IMG/VR virus record: IMGVR_UViG_3300032236_001215
Span: 1-37,823 of that record
Length of the DNA stretch: 37,823 bases
Strand: one strand, 5' to 3'
From: a virus
The position numbers were made by a program, and so were the translations under genes. Below the pieces are notes generated by a model that was not told the origin of the DNA, made no database searches, and saw only the letters and a program-made list of their open reading frames with translations. Positions 8,923 through 16,093 of this stretch are shown piece by piece. The first letter of the stretch is position 1, and each line of letters starts with the position of its first letter.

Positions 8923-10270
8923 TATACCAATATTCTAATTCAGGGAATGTTTCTATAAAATCTTTACCACGACGAGAATCATATTGTTCATAGAAATTTT
9001 TAAAATCTTTTTCTAAAACATCATTATGACTTGCACCATCGTGTGGAATAGTTGCCGTGCGTAGGTATTGTATTAATCTTTTGACATGTTCAATTTCCAT
9101 TTGGTGCAAATAACTTCCATGCTCGTGACGTTCTAAAAATTTTTCTAGTGCAACTGCACATTCTTCTTTAATACCATATGGCATTACAACTGGACTTTGG
9201 AAACTTGGAAAACGTAAAATGTTTAGTGTAATAGTTAAACTATCACGACCATAACCCATTTTAAAATCCATCATGTGTTCAAGAAATCTTGGCAGAGATA
9301 ACAAACACAATCCATTGATAGTTGCCATAACGTGTAATTGTTTGACCGCACCACTTTTTTGAAGGTAAACTAAATTATCAAACCATTGATAATAATTTAA
9401 ACCATCACGAATATATTCAGCCTGATCCTTAAATGCCTCACAACTTGTATAAACTTCTACATGCGGCAAGTCACGAATCTTATCTACAAACTCTACAAGT
9501 TTTTCTTGTTCAAGACCAAGGTTGCTGTTAATAGCAAGTTTAGTTTGGCTCTTACCACGATTGTTTTTAAACCAATCAAGCAGCTTCCAGGTGTGTCCAC
9601 TCATGAGAGGTTCACCGCCAGTTATGCGTAATTCACGCAGTGTCTTGTATAGGTCGGTTTCCCACCACTTAAAGAATGCTTCTACATATGGATTTGTATC
9701 AGTAAACCCATATAGCTGAGAAGAATCATGTAAATGGGTAAAATGATTGCGACCATCACTAACCAAATTATTGTATGGTCCATTATTTTTAATGTCTTTA
9801 ACCCAAGTAGTACTAAAAGCGGGATTACAATAGCTACAAGCAAAGTTACAAGTGCGATCAAATGCTATCTCCAATGTGCGAAGGTTTACGTCAGTTCCAC
9901 TCGGTAATTGAAATGCTGTGTTTAATTCTTCTTCACTATATATCATACTTTTGTAAGGACGATCACTGATAGCCGTTGAACTACTATCTTCAATACGCCA
10001 GCAATATTCACAACCACTTGGACGCTTACCTTGCTGCATTAGACGACGATGTTCTTTCTTCTCAGGAGTATTGTGAAGAGAAGCAGGATTAGCCAATACT
10101 TGTTCTACACTTACTTGATGTGGCAGTGGGTGGTGGCAACTTGTTGTTTGTCCACTACCCAACCAGATAGTAGCATTATACCATTTGGCACCACAAAAAG
10201 ATGCACTCTTAGTATCAAGCACACGTTGTTTATATTCTAAAAAAGATTCTTCTGGTTGCTTACTTCGCAT
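8912..10270 (-). CDS. Radical SAM protein, variant twitch-type N-terminus (array member 2)
   Basis: A 452-aa paralogue from a second subgroup shared with the gene just upstream. Seen: SFCGAKW (Cys26), SCHHPLP (Cys45, followed by two histidines where the other subgroup has a second cysteine), CEYCW (87, 90), radical-SAM triad CNFACSYC (141, 145, 148) and GGEP (218-221). A conserved SLHNTPEKKEHRRLM stretch precedes the CxxC. The C-terminus reads TFPELEYWYNGI, closely matching the upstream gene. Start ATG 10270 overlaps the previous stop by 11 bases. It is probably an iron-sulfur enzyme with two clusters; the Cys-to-His change could alter ligation of the second one. Substrate unknown. Confidence 0.9.
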   Translation of the reverse strand: MRSKQPEESFLEYKQRVLDTKSASFCGAKWYNATIWLGSGQTTSCHHPLPHQVSVEQVLANPASLHNTPEKKEHRRLMQQGKRPSGCEYCWRIEDSSSTAISDRPYKSMIYSEEELNTAFQLPSGTDVNLRTLEIAFDRTCNFACSYCNPAFSTTWVKDIKNNGPYNNLVSDGRNHFTHLHDSSQLYGFTDTNPYVEAFFKWWETDLYKTLRELRITGGEPLMSGHTWKLLDWFKNNRGKSQTKLAINSNLGLEQEKLVEFVDKIRDLPHVEVYTSCEAFKDQAEYIRDGLNYYQWFDNLVYLQKSGAVKQLHVMATINGLCLLSLPRFLEHMMDFKMGYGRDSLTITLNILRFPSFQSPVVMPYGIKEECAVALEKFLERHEHGSYLHQMEIEHVKRLIQYLRTATIPHDGASHNDVLEKDFKNFYEQYDSRRGKDFIETFPELEYWYNGI

Positions 10271-11699
10271 TATCTGCCCAATACTTACAGTTATTATACC
10301 ACTCTACCATTTCTGGAAAGGTTTGTAAAAAATTAGTTTTACGACGACGATCATGTTCATCAAAGAAACGATAAAAATCTGCCTGAGTTTTATTATCTTC
10401 ACGGCGATGTTCATGCATCCAATCTACAACACGTTGTAGTTTGGTTACTTCATAATCTTTAAACCCGTTAAATCTTGTATCAACTGTTTCTAACTGTGGT
10501 TGCATCCAATGAACAATATTCTGCAAGAACCAAGTATAACTTTCTGGTAGTATATCAATACACTGCCATGCTGGTTCACGCAATATCGGTGTATCAAACC
10601 AAATACGTTGATATGTTGTATTGTATTTGGAACGAAGTTCAAGAATCCATTGCATCAATTCTTGAAAACTTGTAATGTTTAACACGTTCATCGTAATGAT
10701 AAAAGTTATGCTGTTACGACCTGATATTTCTTCTAAGAACCGCTCAACATTGGACTGCATTAGTTTAAAGTCAAGACCATGGCGAGCATATTCAGCACGT
10801 TCTCCGTATCCGTCGATAGAAACGAACTGCATGAAATGCTCTAGCACATGGTTACCACACATGTGTTTAACATAAGTTAGATACTTGTCAAACACATATT
10901 CATCTTGGCTAAAGTTACTAGTCACATTAAGATGTAAATCTTTCTTTGGATTCTCCAACACATAATCAAATACACGATAGGTATTGCGGTCCATAAGCGG
11001 CTCGCCACCTGTCATGCGAAAATGTTTTAAGTTGGGGTAGAGTTCGGGCCACCATCGCCAGAACGCATCAACATAAGGATTATCTTCCCGATTCGGTATA
11101 GGTTTACGATCACCCCGAAAATAAGCAGGACTATTATGATTATTAGAGGTAGGATAAGCACCCAGATCATTTATTTCCTTCATCCATGAACTACTAAACT
11201 GTGGACTGCAGTATGAACAACTTAAATTACATGCACTATTAAAGTTTACTTCAACATAACTTGGATTAACATTCCATGTTAAGGGGTCTTGAACCAGAAT
11301 TGTATCAAACTTCTCAGCAGCCCAAGGTTCTCCGCTTCTGTAATGTCGGTCGGATAAGTTTCCCGTGGCTTCAACACGCCAGCAATATGAACATTCTTCT
11401 GGCTTCTCTCCACCAAGCATTCTTGCTCTCTGGGTCTTTTTATGTACGGTGTTATGGAGCGCACTGGGGTTATCTTGTAACTCATTGGCATCAATCCTAT
11501 GTAGTGGTGGATGATAACAACTGTTAGTATGACCAGTTGTTAAATGTAAACTTGTTTGCTGCCACTTTGCAAGGCAAAGAGCAGGTCCAAGTTTCTGTTG
11601 CATCTTTTCAGCAGCAGATAAAAAATCACTCTTTAACGTTTTATCTTCGTTAACTGTGGCACTATCACCAGAGTTGTCTAGCAGCACTTCGGATGACAT
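10260..11699 (-). CDS. Radical SAM protein, variant twitch-type N-terminus (array member 1)
   Basis: First of five consecutive radical-SAM genes in the direction of transcription. Counted from ATG 11699 (479 aa): LCLAKW (Cys42), SCYHPPLH (Cys61 plus His), CSYCW (103, 106), SAM triad CNLSCSYC (157, 161, 164) and GGEP (231-234). It is nearest to the next gene: both have the Cys-x-His-Pro pattern, ALHNT or SLHNT before the CxxC, a NPYVDAFWRWW or NPYVEAFFKWW segment, and an end of TFPEMVEWYN type. Other in-frame starts are ATG 11708 and TTG 11732; 11699 is preferred because AAAGAG lies about 9 bases before it. It overlaps the upstream gene by 35 bases. Confidence 0.88.
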   Translation of the reverse strand: MSSEVLLDNSGDSATVNEDKTLKSDFLSAAEKMQQKLGPALCLAKWQQTSLHLTTGHTNSCYHPPLHRIDANELQDNPSALHNTVHKKTQRARMLGGEKPEECSYCWRVEATGNLSDRHYRSGEPWAAEKFDTILVQDPLTWNVNPSYVEVNFNSACNLSCSYCSPQFSSSWMKEINDLGAYPTSNNHNSPAYFRGDRKPIPNREDNPYVDAFWRWWPELYPNLKHFRMTGGEPLMDRNTYRVFDYVLENPKKDLHLNVTSNFSQDEYVFDKYLTYVKHMCGNHVLEHFMQFVSIDGYGERAEYARHGLDFKLMQSNVERFLEEISGRNSITFIITMNVLNITSFQELMQWILELRSKYNTTYQRIWFDTPILREPAWQCIDILPESYTWFLQNIVHWMQPQLETVDTRFNGFKDYEVTKLQRVVDWMHEHRREDNKTQADFYRFFDEHDRRRKTNFLQTFPEMVEWYNNCKYWADNAK

Positions 11700-12603
11700 T
11701 TCCCACATCTCTTTCTGGTAACATAATATCAATATTCTGGTATGCTCGCTGATGTTTCTTATACCAAGAACTTTGTTCAGGAGACATGCTTATAATATCA
11801 AGATTTAAACGTTTACGCAATATATTTGCATACTGTTCGCTTCTTTGCAAACCATCATCTATTGTATATTGCCACAAGTTATCAAGTTTTTTAAAATCAC
11901 GAACTTCACGATAATCCCATTCATCAACAAACATGGTCATATGCGCACCTTGACGAGCACCCATTATTGCCCATTTACCAAACTCTACGTCCGCACCAAC
12001 AGTGCACCAAATAACAAGGTTAGCACGATTGCCGTGCCAAGTAGCTGTTTCAAATTCTTCTGGTGTAGGACGACGACCACGATCTAAACATAATTTTACA
12101 CCTTCACGAAATCCTGCTTGCCATGCTTGTTGTGGACTGCCATTTGGATCGGTTGTGCTCCACACATCATGCATTGCCCAATACTTGTCATCAAAACAAA
12201 ACTCAACAGCAGTGTGATTGCTGCCATCTGTTGCTTCATGAGTTCGCATATTATTGACAAATGTTTTTGTCCAACTACTAATACCGCCGTTACCATAGCA
12301 AAGACCATTGATAATATTCTTTGCTCTCCAACGAAATACGCAATCATCATTAAGATGATTTATACGCAATTGTTGATTAAAGAACTCTGGGTTTGGTAGA
12401 TTGTCAGCATCAATAAGAATAAATCGTTCTGTTTCACTAGCAGCCGCCGCTGCTTTATGTGCGGCATCACTGCCTTCTATACCATCAACACGCTTTGCCC
12501 ATGGTGCAAATGAACGCACATACGACCAATTTGCATCAGCATTTGGTTCGTGGTAACTTAAAAAGATACAATCTAATTCACTAATATCAACTAATTCAGA
12601 CAC
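11665..12603 (-). CDS. Glycosyltransferase-like protein with DAD motif (GT-A type)
   Basis: About 312 aa. The N-terminal half reads strand, SYHEPNADANW, KRVDGIEG, an alanine-rich helix, then RFILIDADNLPNP. The hydrophobic strand ending in Asp-Ala-Asp (about residues 65-67 from the chosen start) is the expected DxD metal/nucleotide-sugar site of GT-A glycosyltransferases. Later segments (INGLCYGNGG, WQAGFREG) are shared with the last module of the 517-aa protein at 2513-4066, which has lost the DxD. I chose the GTG at 12603 because AAGGA lies 7 bases upstream (12611-12615) and the overlap with the previous stop becomes 8 bases; an ATG at 12621 has no such site. Activity and acceptor are unknown. 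Confidence 0.78.
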   Translation of the reverse strand: MSELVDISELDCIFLSYHEPNADANWSYVRSFAPWAKRVDGIEGSDAAHKAAAAASETERFILIDADNLPNPEFFNQQLRINHLNDDCVFRWRAKNIINGLCYGNGGISSWTKTFVNNMRTHEATDGSNHTAVEFCFDDKYWAMHDVWSTTDPNGSPQQAWQAGFREGVKLCLDRGRRPTPEEFETATWHGNRANLVIWCTVGADVEFGKWAIMGARQGAHMTMFVDEWDYREVRDFKKLDNLWQYTIDDGLQRSEQYANILRKRLNLDIISMSPEQSSWYKKHQRAYQNIDIMLPERDVGNVIRSAARQLW

Positions 12604-12835
12604 TTTTCCATCCTTGTGCATTGGGATAACCAGCGTTTACTGGAAACTGATAATCATCATGCAACGTATAATAACTTGTTCCACCACGTTTCAATACAAT
12701 TTGTGTTGGAAACTTTGGTGATGCAAAAATAGGTTTAGGTGGTGGGTTAGGATCATTTGGTTGCACCATCTTGGCAAGTTCACGCTCAAACTCAGCCCAC
12801 CATTCAACTTCTTCTGGCGTTAAATTCATACTCAT
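12596..12835 (-). CDS. Small hypothetical protein, 79 aa
   Basis: A short acidic-then-proline-rich protein: NLTPEEVEWWAEFERELAKM, then a PNDPNPPPKPIFASPKFPT stretch, then a C-terminal half with LKRGGTSYYTLHDDYQFP. I recognise no family. The frame is open further upstream to 12910, but those starts lie deep in the neighbouring gene. The ATG at 12835 (or the ATG two codons later at 12829) gives a more ordinary overlap, with a weak GGATAG upstream. It lies between two GT-A-like genes, and its stop overlaps the start of the DAD-motif glycosyltransferase. No cysteine and no obvious leader/core layout are visible, so I do not call it a peptide precursor for the radical-SAM enzymes. Confidence 0.6.
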   Translation of the reverse strand: MSMNLTPEEVEWWAEFERELAKMVQPNDPNPPPKPIFASPKFPTQIVLKRGGTSYYTLHDDYQFPVNAGYPNAQGWKSV

Positions 12836-13646
12836 ATCTATCCAATAACTCATCATTACAAAAGGTTTTGTCAACATAATGTAGCGGTCTTGATTGTTTA
12901 TAATGCCCAATCGTTGGAATAAAATCAGGTTGAATATCCCAATGTAATTGTTCTTGCCAAGGTTGTTTGCTTGGACAATGCTGCAATTCAGATTTCATAT
13001 GCACAAAACCAAATCCAGTATCACGTGGTTTTATATCTAATATTTTTAACGCAAGAGCATATACTTCATCAGTGCGTGGTTCATCATACCGACAATTGAC
13101 AAGATAATTGTCACGATAATAATCCCAGTCGTCTATGATAAAACGCATAGTGTCGTATACTTCTTTACATGCCATATCATAGGTAAAGTAAGTCCAAGCA
13201 CTGTATATGTTTGGCATTAGATTTTCATCAAATTGCTGACGATATTTGCGATTATCAATTACATGACCATCATAGGTATAAACACTTTGTGTAAAACTAT
13301 ATGTAAATTGTGAATAGGTATTCCATAACCAACTTAAATCTGTTGTGAATAACATATCACATTCTGTTTTAATCGTGCTTTTATATGGACTATAAGCAAA
13401 TACTTGACATTCATTCTGCATCTTGATCTTGCTATTTTGAGCAAGGTCATGCTTTAACACGATAATATCATTAAAGACAGCACGATGTGCATCTGTTACT
13501 TGTTCATGCGTTTCTTTATCTACTATAACGGCAAAATTATTATCTAGACTCTGTGTAAGTTTGCAACTTAAGGCTTGTAGATATGCCATCCGTAAATAAT
13601 CTACATCACCGTTATTCTGTGCGATACAAAGATAACCACTGCTCAT
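12804..13646 (-). CDS. Glycosyltransferase-like protein, GT8-like fold suspected
   Basis: A 280-aa protein. Seen: MSSGYLCIAQNNGDVDYLRMAYLQALS at the N-terminus, which looks like the first strand and helix of a nucleotide-diphospho-sugar transferase; AVIVDK, a second strand; and STIKTECDMLFTTDLSWLW (about residues 90-108), where Glu-Cys-Asp-Met sits where GT-A enzymes have DxD. Near the C-terminus GFGFVHMKSE matches the position of the metal-binding histidine of GT8-type enzymes. The next gene upstream has the same layout with a better DGD motif, so the two are probably distant paralogues. Start ATG 13646 shares one base with the previous stop (TAATG). The ExD variant leaves catalysis uncertain. 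Confidence 0.65.
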   Translation of the reverse strand: MSSGYLCIAQNNGDVDYLRMAYLQALSCKLTQSLDNNFAVIVDKETHEQVTDAHRAVFNDIIVLKHDLAQNSKIKMQNECQVFAYSPYKSTIKTECDMLFTTDLSWLWNTYSQFTYSFTQSVYTYDGHVIDNRKYRQQFDENLMPNIYSAWTYFTYDMACKEVYDTMRFIIDDWDYYRDNYLVNCRYDEPRTDEVYALALKILDIKPRDTGFGFVHMKSELQHCPSKQPWQEQLHWDIQPDFIPTIGHYKQSRPLHYVDKTFCNDELLDRYEYEFNARRS

Positions 13647-14416
13647 TAAAATTGATCCTTGTTCATTAGGTGTAGGTCAACACCACTTATACTATTTGCA
13701 TACACTTTATCAGTTATATAACGATAAACAAGTTTATCATCTTCAAATCGTTCATAGTCTATTTGTGCATCACAGTTGATAAGTGGGTAATTTTTAAAAC
13801 CATAATCTCGCATACCATATCCACCCATAAGATGTAGCGCAACAGAAAATATAAAATCATTACGAATTGGAGCACGACGATAGCCATATATTTCACTATA
13901 ATATAGATAATGTTCTTGAACGTGTTTAGCCATTTCAAATATACGATGTGATTCGTCGCATTTATTAAAAATACAAACGGTTGCCCAATACATATCAATC
14001 TGCGTATTACCAAGTTTAAATGTTTCTGTCTTTCGATTTACGGGACTATAAACTTGCTTATTCATTATAAAATCTTTGCTACAATGTAGATGCGGCAGAA
14101 GATTAGGTGTGCATAAAAAATAATCACCATCAATGATTAACGTTCTATCATATGGGCTTAAATCATAAAGTCTTGTTCTAACAAGATTGCGCCAAGTATA
14201 ATCTTTTTCATTTTGTGTACGCCAATTACCACCAGGTTTTTCAACAAGAATGCGTCTGTGTTGCCCAATATCACCATCTATTCTATCGGTTACAATAGTA
14301 ACAGGAATGTTTAGGTGTTTAGCAACACGGTTAGCCGCTATTATTGCCATATCAAAGTAGATATAGTTCTCATTATCAAAAGCAGCAATAAGGCAACCTT
14401 TAGAGTTGTTTGGCAT
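13646..14416 (-). CDS. Glycosyltransferase-like protein with DGD motif (GT8-like)
   Basis: About 256 aa from ATG 14416, which has GAAGAT a few bases upstream and a 17-base overlap with the previous gene. Seen: GCLIAAFDNENYIYFDMAIIAA, a first strand and helix; IPVTIVTD, a second strand; YDRTLIIDGDYFL (about residues 89-101), a strong match to the hydrophobic-strand-plus-DxD core of GT-A transferases; and LHLMNK near the C-terminus, in the place of the GT8 metal-binding His. These enzymes transfer a sugar from UDP- or similar donors to a glycan or protein. Donor and acceptor cannot be told. The ORF extends upstream to 14452, but without an ATG of comparable quality. Confidence 0.72.
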   Translation of the reverse strand: MPNNSKGCLIAAFDNENYIYFDMAIIAANRVAKHLNIPVTIVTDRIDGDIGQHRRILVEKPGGNWRTQNEKDYTWRNLVRTRLYDLSPYDRTLIIDGDYFLCTPNLLPHLHCSKDFIMNKQVYSPVNRKTETFKLGNTQIDMYWATVCIFNKCDESHRIFEMAKHVQEHYLYYSEIYGYRRAPIRNDFIFSVALHLMGGYGMRDYGFKNYPLINCDAQIDYERFEDDKLVYRYITDKVYANSISGVDLHLMNKDQF

Positions 14417-14741
14417 TACGAATCTTCGTAAACTCTTCGTATTCTGCGGCAAACTCGTTCATGACTTCCCACCAACGGCGCTGACAAATATATAACAGTT
14501 CATGCGGAACAACCTTGACGGGGACATCATATGCATCCATCATAAAAATTACACCATCCCAATCTTTCCAATTTGGTCCAAACCATGAATGTAAGAAAGC
14601 AATAAGTTCTTGGGTTACAATAAACATACCGCCATTATAATTCACGGTCATTCGTGATTCAATGGCAGTATTGATGTTTTGTTTTGCCAGTTCACGGTCA
14701 TACGCTACTCTGGCTGCATCACGCAATTCTTCTGTGTTCAT
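14400..14741 (-). CDS. Hypothetical protein, first gene of the radical-SAM/GT operon
   Basis: A 113-aa soluble protein, no named family. Seen: a helical N-terminus (EELRDAARVAYDRELAKQN), then NYNGGMFIVTQELIAFLHSWFG, then DWDGVIFMMDAYDVPVKV and a C-terminal helix rich in aromatic and acidic residues. The balanced, non-repetitive composition supports a real gene. It is the first gene downstream of a strong sigma70-type promoter whose predicted start point is the A of this ATG, so it may be read from a leaderless mRNA. No Shine-Dalgarno site is present. An internal ATG at 14651 also lacks one. Its stop overlaps the next start by 17 bases. Confidence 0.72.
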   Translation of the reverse strand: MNTEELRDAARVAYDRELAKQNINTAIESRMTVNYNGGMFIVTQELIAFLHSWFGPNWKDWDGVIFMMDAYDVPVKVVPHELLYICQRRWWEVMNEFAAEYEEFTKIRNAKQL

Positions 14742-14747
14742 GTGAGA

Positions 14748-14776
14748 AGTATAACAGATTAGTTAAGTGTTGTCAA
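14748..14776 (-). promoter_or_regulatory. Sigma70-type promoter for the radical-SAM/GT operon
   Basis: On the minus strand TTGACA (14776-14771) is followed by a 17-base spacer and TATACT (14753-14748). This is a full match to the -35 consensus and five of six for the -10, at ideal spacing, in the short gap between two genes. Six bases (TCTCAC) separate the -10 box from ATG 14741, placing +1 on the start codon itself. It would let host RNA polymerase transcribe region 2 independently of the late structural block upstream. Confidence 0.7.
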
Positions 14777-14777
14777 A

Positions 14778-15668
14778 TTATGCTTGGTTGTTAACCGTAT
14801 TAGTAGTAGTTGGAGTTCCCCAAGTATTTGTAAGATAAGTTGTTTCTGGATAGGCAATGTTAATATAAGCAACAGATGTTCCAGTAACTTGATAACCAAA
14901 AGTATTAGGGTCAGCATCAGTTAGCACCAAGGAAATAGTAATAGTACCAGTACCATTATAACTAATATTCACATCGATACGATTATTATTATAGTTAGTG
15001 TTACCAGTACCAGTTTCAGTCATTGAAAGGTATGTTGCTGGTGTAGAGGTTAACTGATAAAATCCACTGGTGCTCAAATATGTTCCACGAGTATATGTAC
15101 CAACTGTTCCGTTGTGCAACGATGAACCAGCATAAATGTTAAAACTTGTAAATCCAGTATTAACAAAACTGTTCCAAGTAGTAGGTGACAACGTATTACC
15201 ATTTGAAACAAGTTGTATAGTTCCGCCAGCATTGAAGAAATAACGAGCATTATTATCACTTGCAAATGCAATTGTCCACGTCTTGGTTGATGCACTTATC
15301 CAAGATGATGCATTGCTAGTTGATGCATAGGCTGTAGTTGCGCTATATGCATAACCTGTAAAACGATTATTTTGTAAACTTGTAATTGCAGTATCAACTG
15401 CACTCAAATAAGTTATAATACTACCGCTTGTTGGCTGTGAAGGAATACCAGTAGTATTGTTAAATTGGTGTTGTTGCATACTACTCATACGAGCAATAAG
15501 GGTAGCCCAATCACTAGCAGGAACTACGACACCAGCACTATTGGTTGCAACCGTTGAAGATTGTCCATAACCATAACTACCAGACCCTGTTCCCCATAGC
15601 TGATTCACACTCGCTACACGAGTGTTAAAGTCTGTTACTTCGATTAAACCACCACTAGAATATGCCAT
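14778..15668 (-). CDS. Virion structural protein (tail or fibre-associated)
   Basis: A 296-aa protein. The N-terminus (MAYSSGGLIEVTDFNTRV, then VNQLWGTGSGSYGYGQS) is a type I know from virion proteins of T4-like marine phages; a helical linker (WATLIARMSSMQQHQ) follows. From about residue 110 it is a Ser/Thr/Asn/Tyr-rich beta protein with TITISLVLTDADPN near the end, like small tail or neck-fibre proteins. No enzyme motif is seen. It is the last gene of the structural block. A late-promoter core lies 20 bases before its start, overlapping the previous stop codon. The stop (TAA at 14778-14780) is immediately followed by the sigma70 promoter of region 2. Confidence 0.75.
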   Translation of the reverse strand: MAYSSGGLIEVTDFNTRVASVNQLWGTGSGSYGYGQSSTVATNSAGVVVPASDWATLIARMSSMQQHQFNNTTGIPSQPTSGSIITYLSAVDTAITSLQNNRFTGYAYSATTAYASTSNASSWISASTKTWTIAFASDNNARYFFNAGGTIQLVSNGNTLSPTTWNSFVNTGFTSFNIYAGSSLHNGTVGTYTRGTYLSTSGFYQLTSTPATYLSMTETGTGNTNYNNNRIDVNISYNGTGTITISLVLTDADPNTFGYQVTGTSVAYINIAYPETTYLTNTWGTPTTTNTVNNQA

Positions 15669-15688
15669 GTCTTAAAGTTCCCACATGG

Positions 15689-15695
15689 TATTTAT
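15689..15695 (-). promoter_or_regulatory. T4-type late promoter core
   Basis: ATAAATA on the minus strand, 20 bases before ATG 15668; the stop codon of the upstream gene lies inside it. T4-like phages use TATAAATA as the only late promoter element. The first T is replaced by C here. The same 7-mer at similar spacing precedes two other structural genes, which supports function. Confidence 0.5.
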
Positions 15696-16084
15696 GATGC
15701 TGTTACTACAATTTCAATTAATTGTGTACTACTATCTGTAATGTTGGCAAGAGATTTACCAATAATGCAACCAGGAACATATTTTGTTTGGTCAAGTTTT
15801 TGTCCGATGCCTTCTTTATTACTGGTAACAACGCAGTCACCAAAACTAATTGGACCCTGAACATAGCAACCAATTCTACCACTAACAGCAACAAGGCGAT
15901 GTGGATTTTCTCCAAAATCACAAAGTCCTATTTCAGCATTACTATAATCAGTAGTAACGCCAATTACTTTAGGGTCATGTGACTTTTTAGAGATGGTCAT
16001 CTCATCATGACTTCCATCTAACACTACTAAAAAATTGTTGTCATATTCAAATCTGTTAGCTAAAGGTATTGCAATTGTTGACAT
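15692..16084 (-). CDS. Stand-alone homologue of a fibre C-terminal domain
   Basis: A 130-aa protein. Its layout matches the last ~120 residues of the 500-aa fibre protein at 19879-21381: an early strand then GxxxEM or GxAEVT; a strand with IGV(T/I)(T/S); (V/L)xGR(I/V); (G/V)P(I/V)xxGDxxV or KGDSL; and a final hydrophobic strand. Here the segments are DGSHDEMT, VIGVTTDYSNAEIG, VSGRIGCYV, GPISFGDCVV and IGKSL. In phage fibres such domains resemble the peptidase-G2/maturation type that can act in trimer formation; the match is from memory and catalytic residues are not assigned. It has a strong ribosome site, AAGGA six bases before ATG 16084. It may form a separate tip or a chaperone for the neighbouring fibres. 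Confidence 0.72.
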   Translation of the reverse strand: MSTIAIPLANRFEYDNNFLVVLDGSHDEMTISKKSHDPKVIGVTTDYSNAEIGLCDFGENPHRLVAVSGRIGCYVQGPISFGDCVVTSNKEGIGQKLDQTKYVPGCIIGKSLANITDSSTQLIEIVVTAS

Positions 16085-16093
16085 ATTTTATCC

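Noticed and set aside
12118-12399. Plus-strand ORF of 93 codons opposite the DAD-motif glycosyltransferase
   Set aside because: Start has no ribosome site and the opposite strand carries a conserved paralogous protein.
12596-12835. Ribosomally made peptide precursor for the radical-SAM enzymes
   Set aside because: The 79-aa protein has no Cys-rich or repetitive core, no leader/core boundary and no GG cleavage site. It remains a hypothetical protein.
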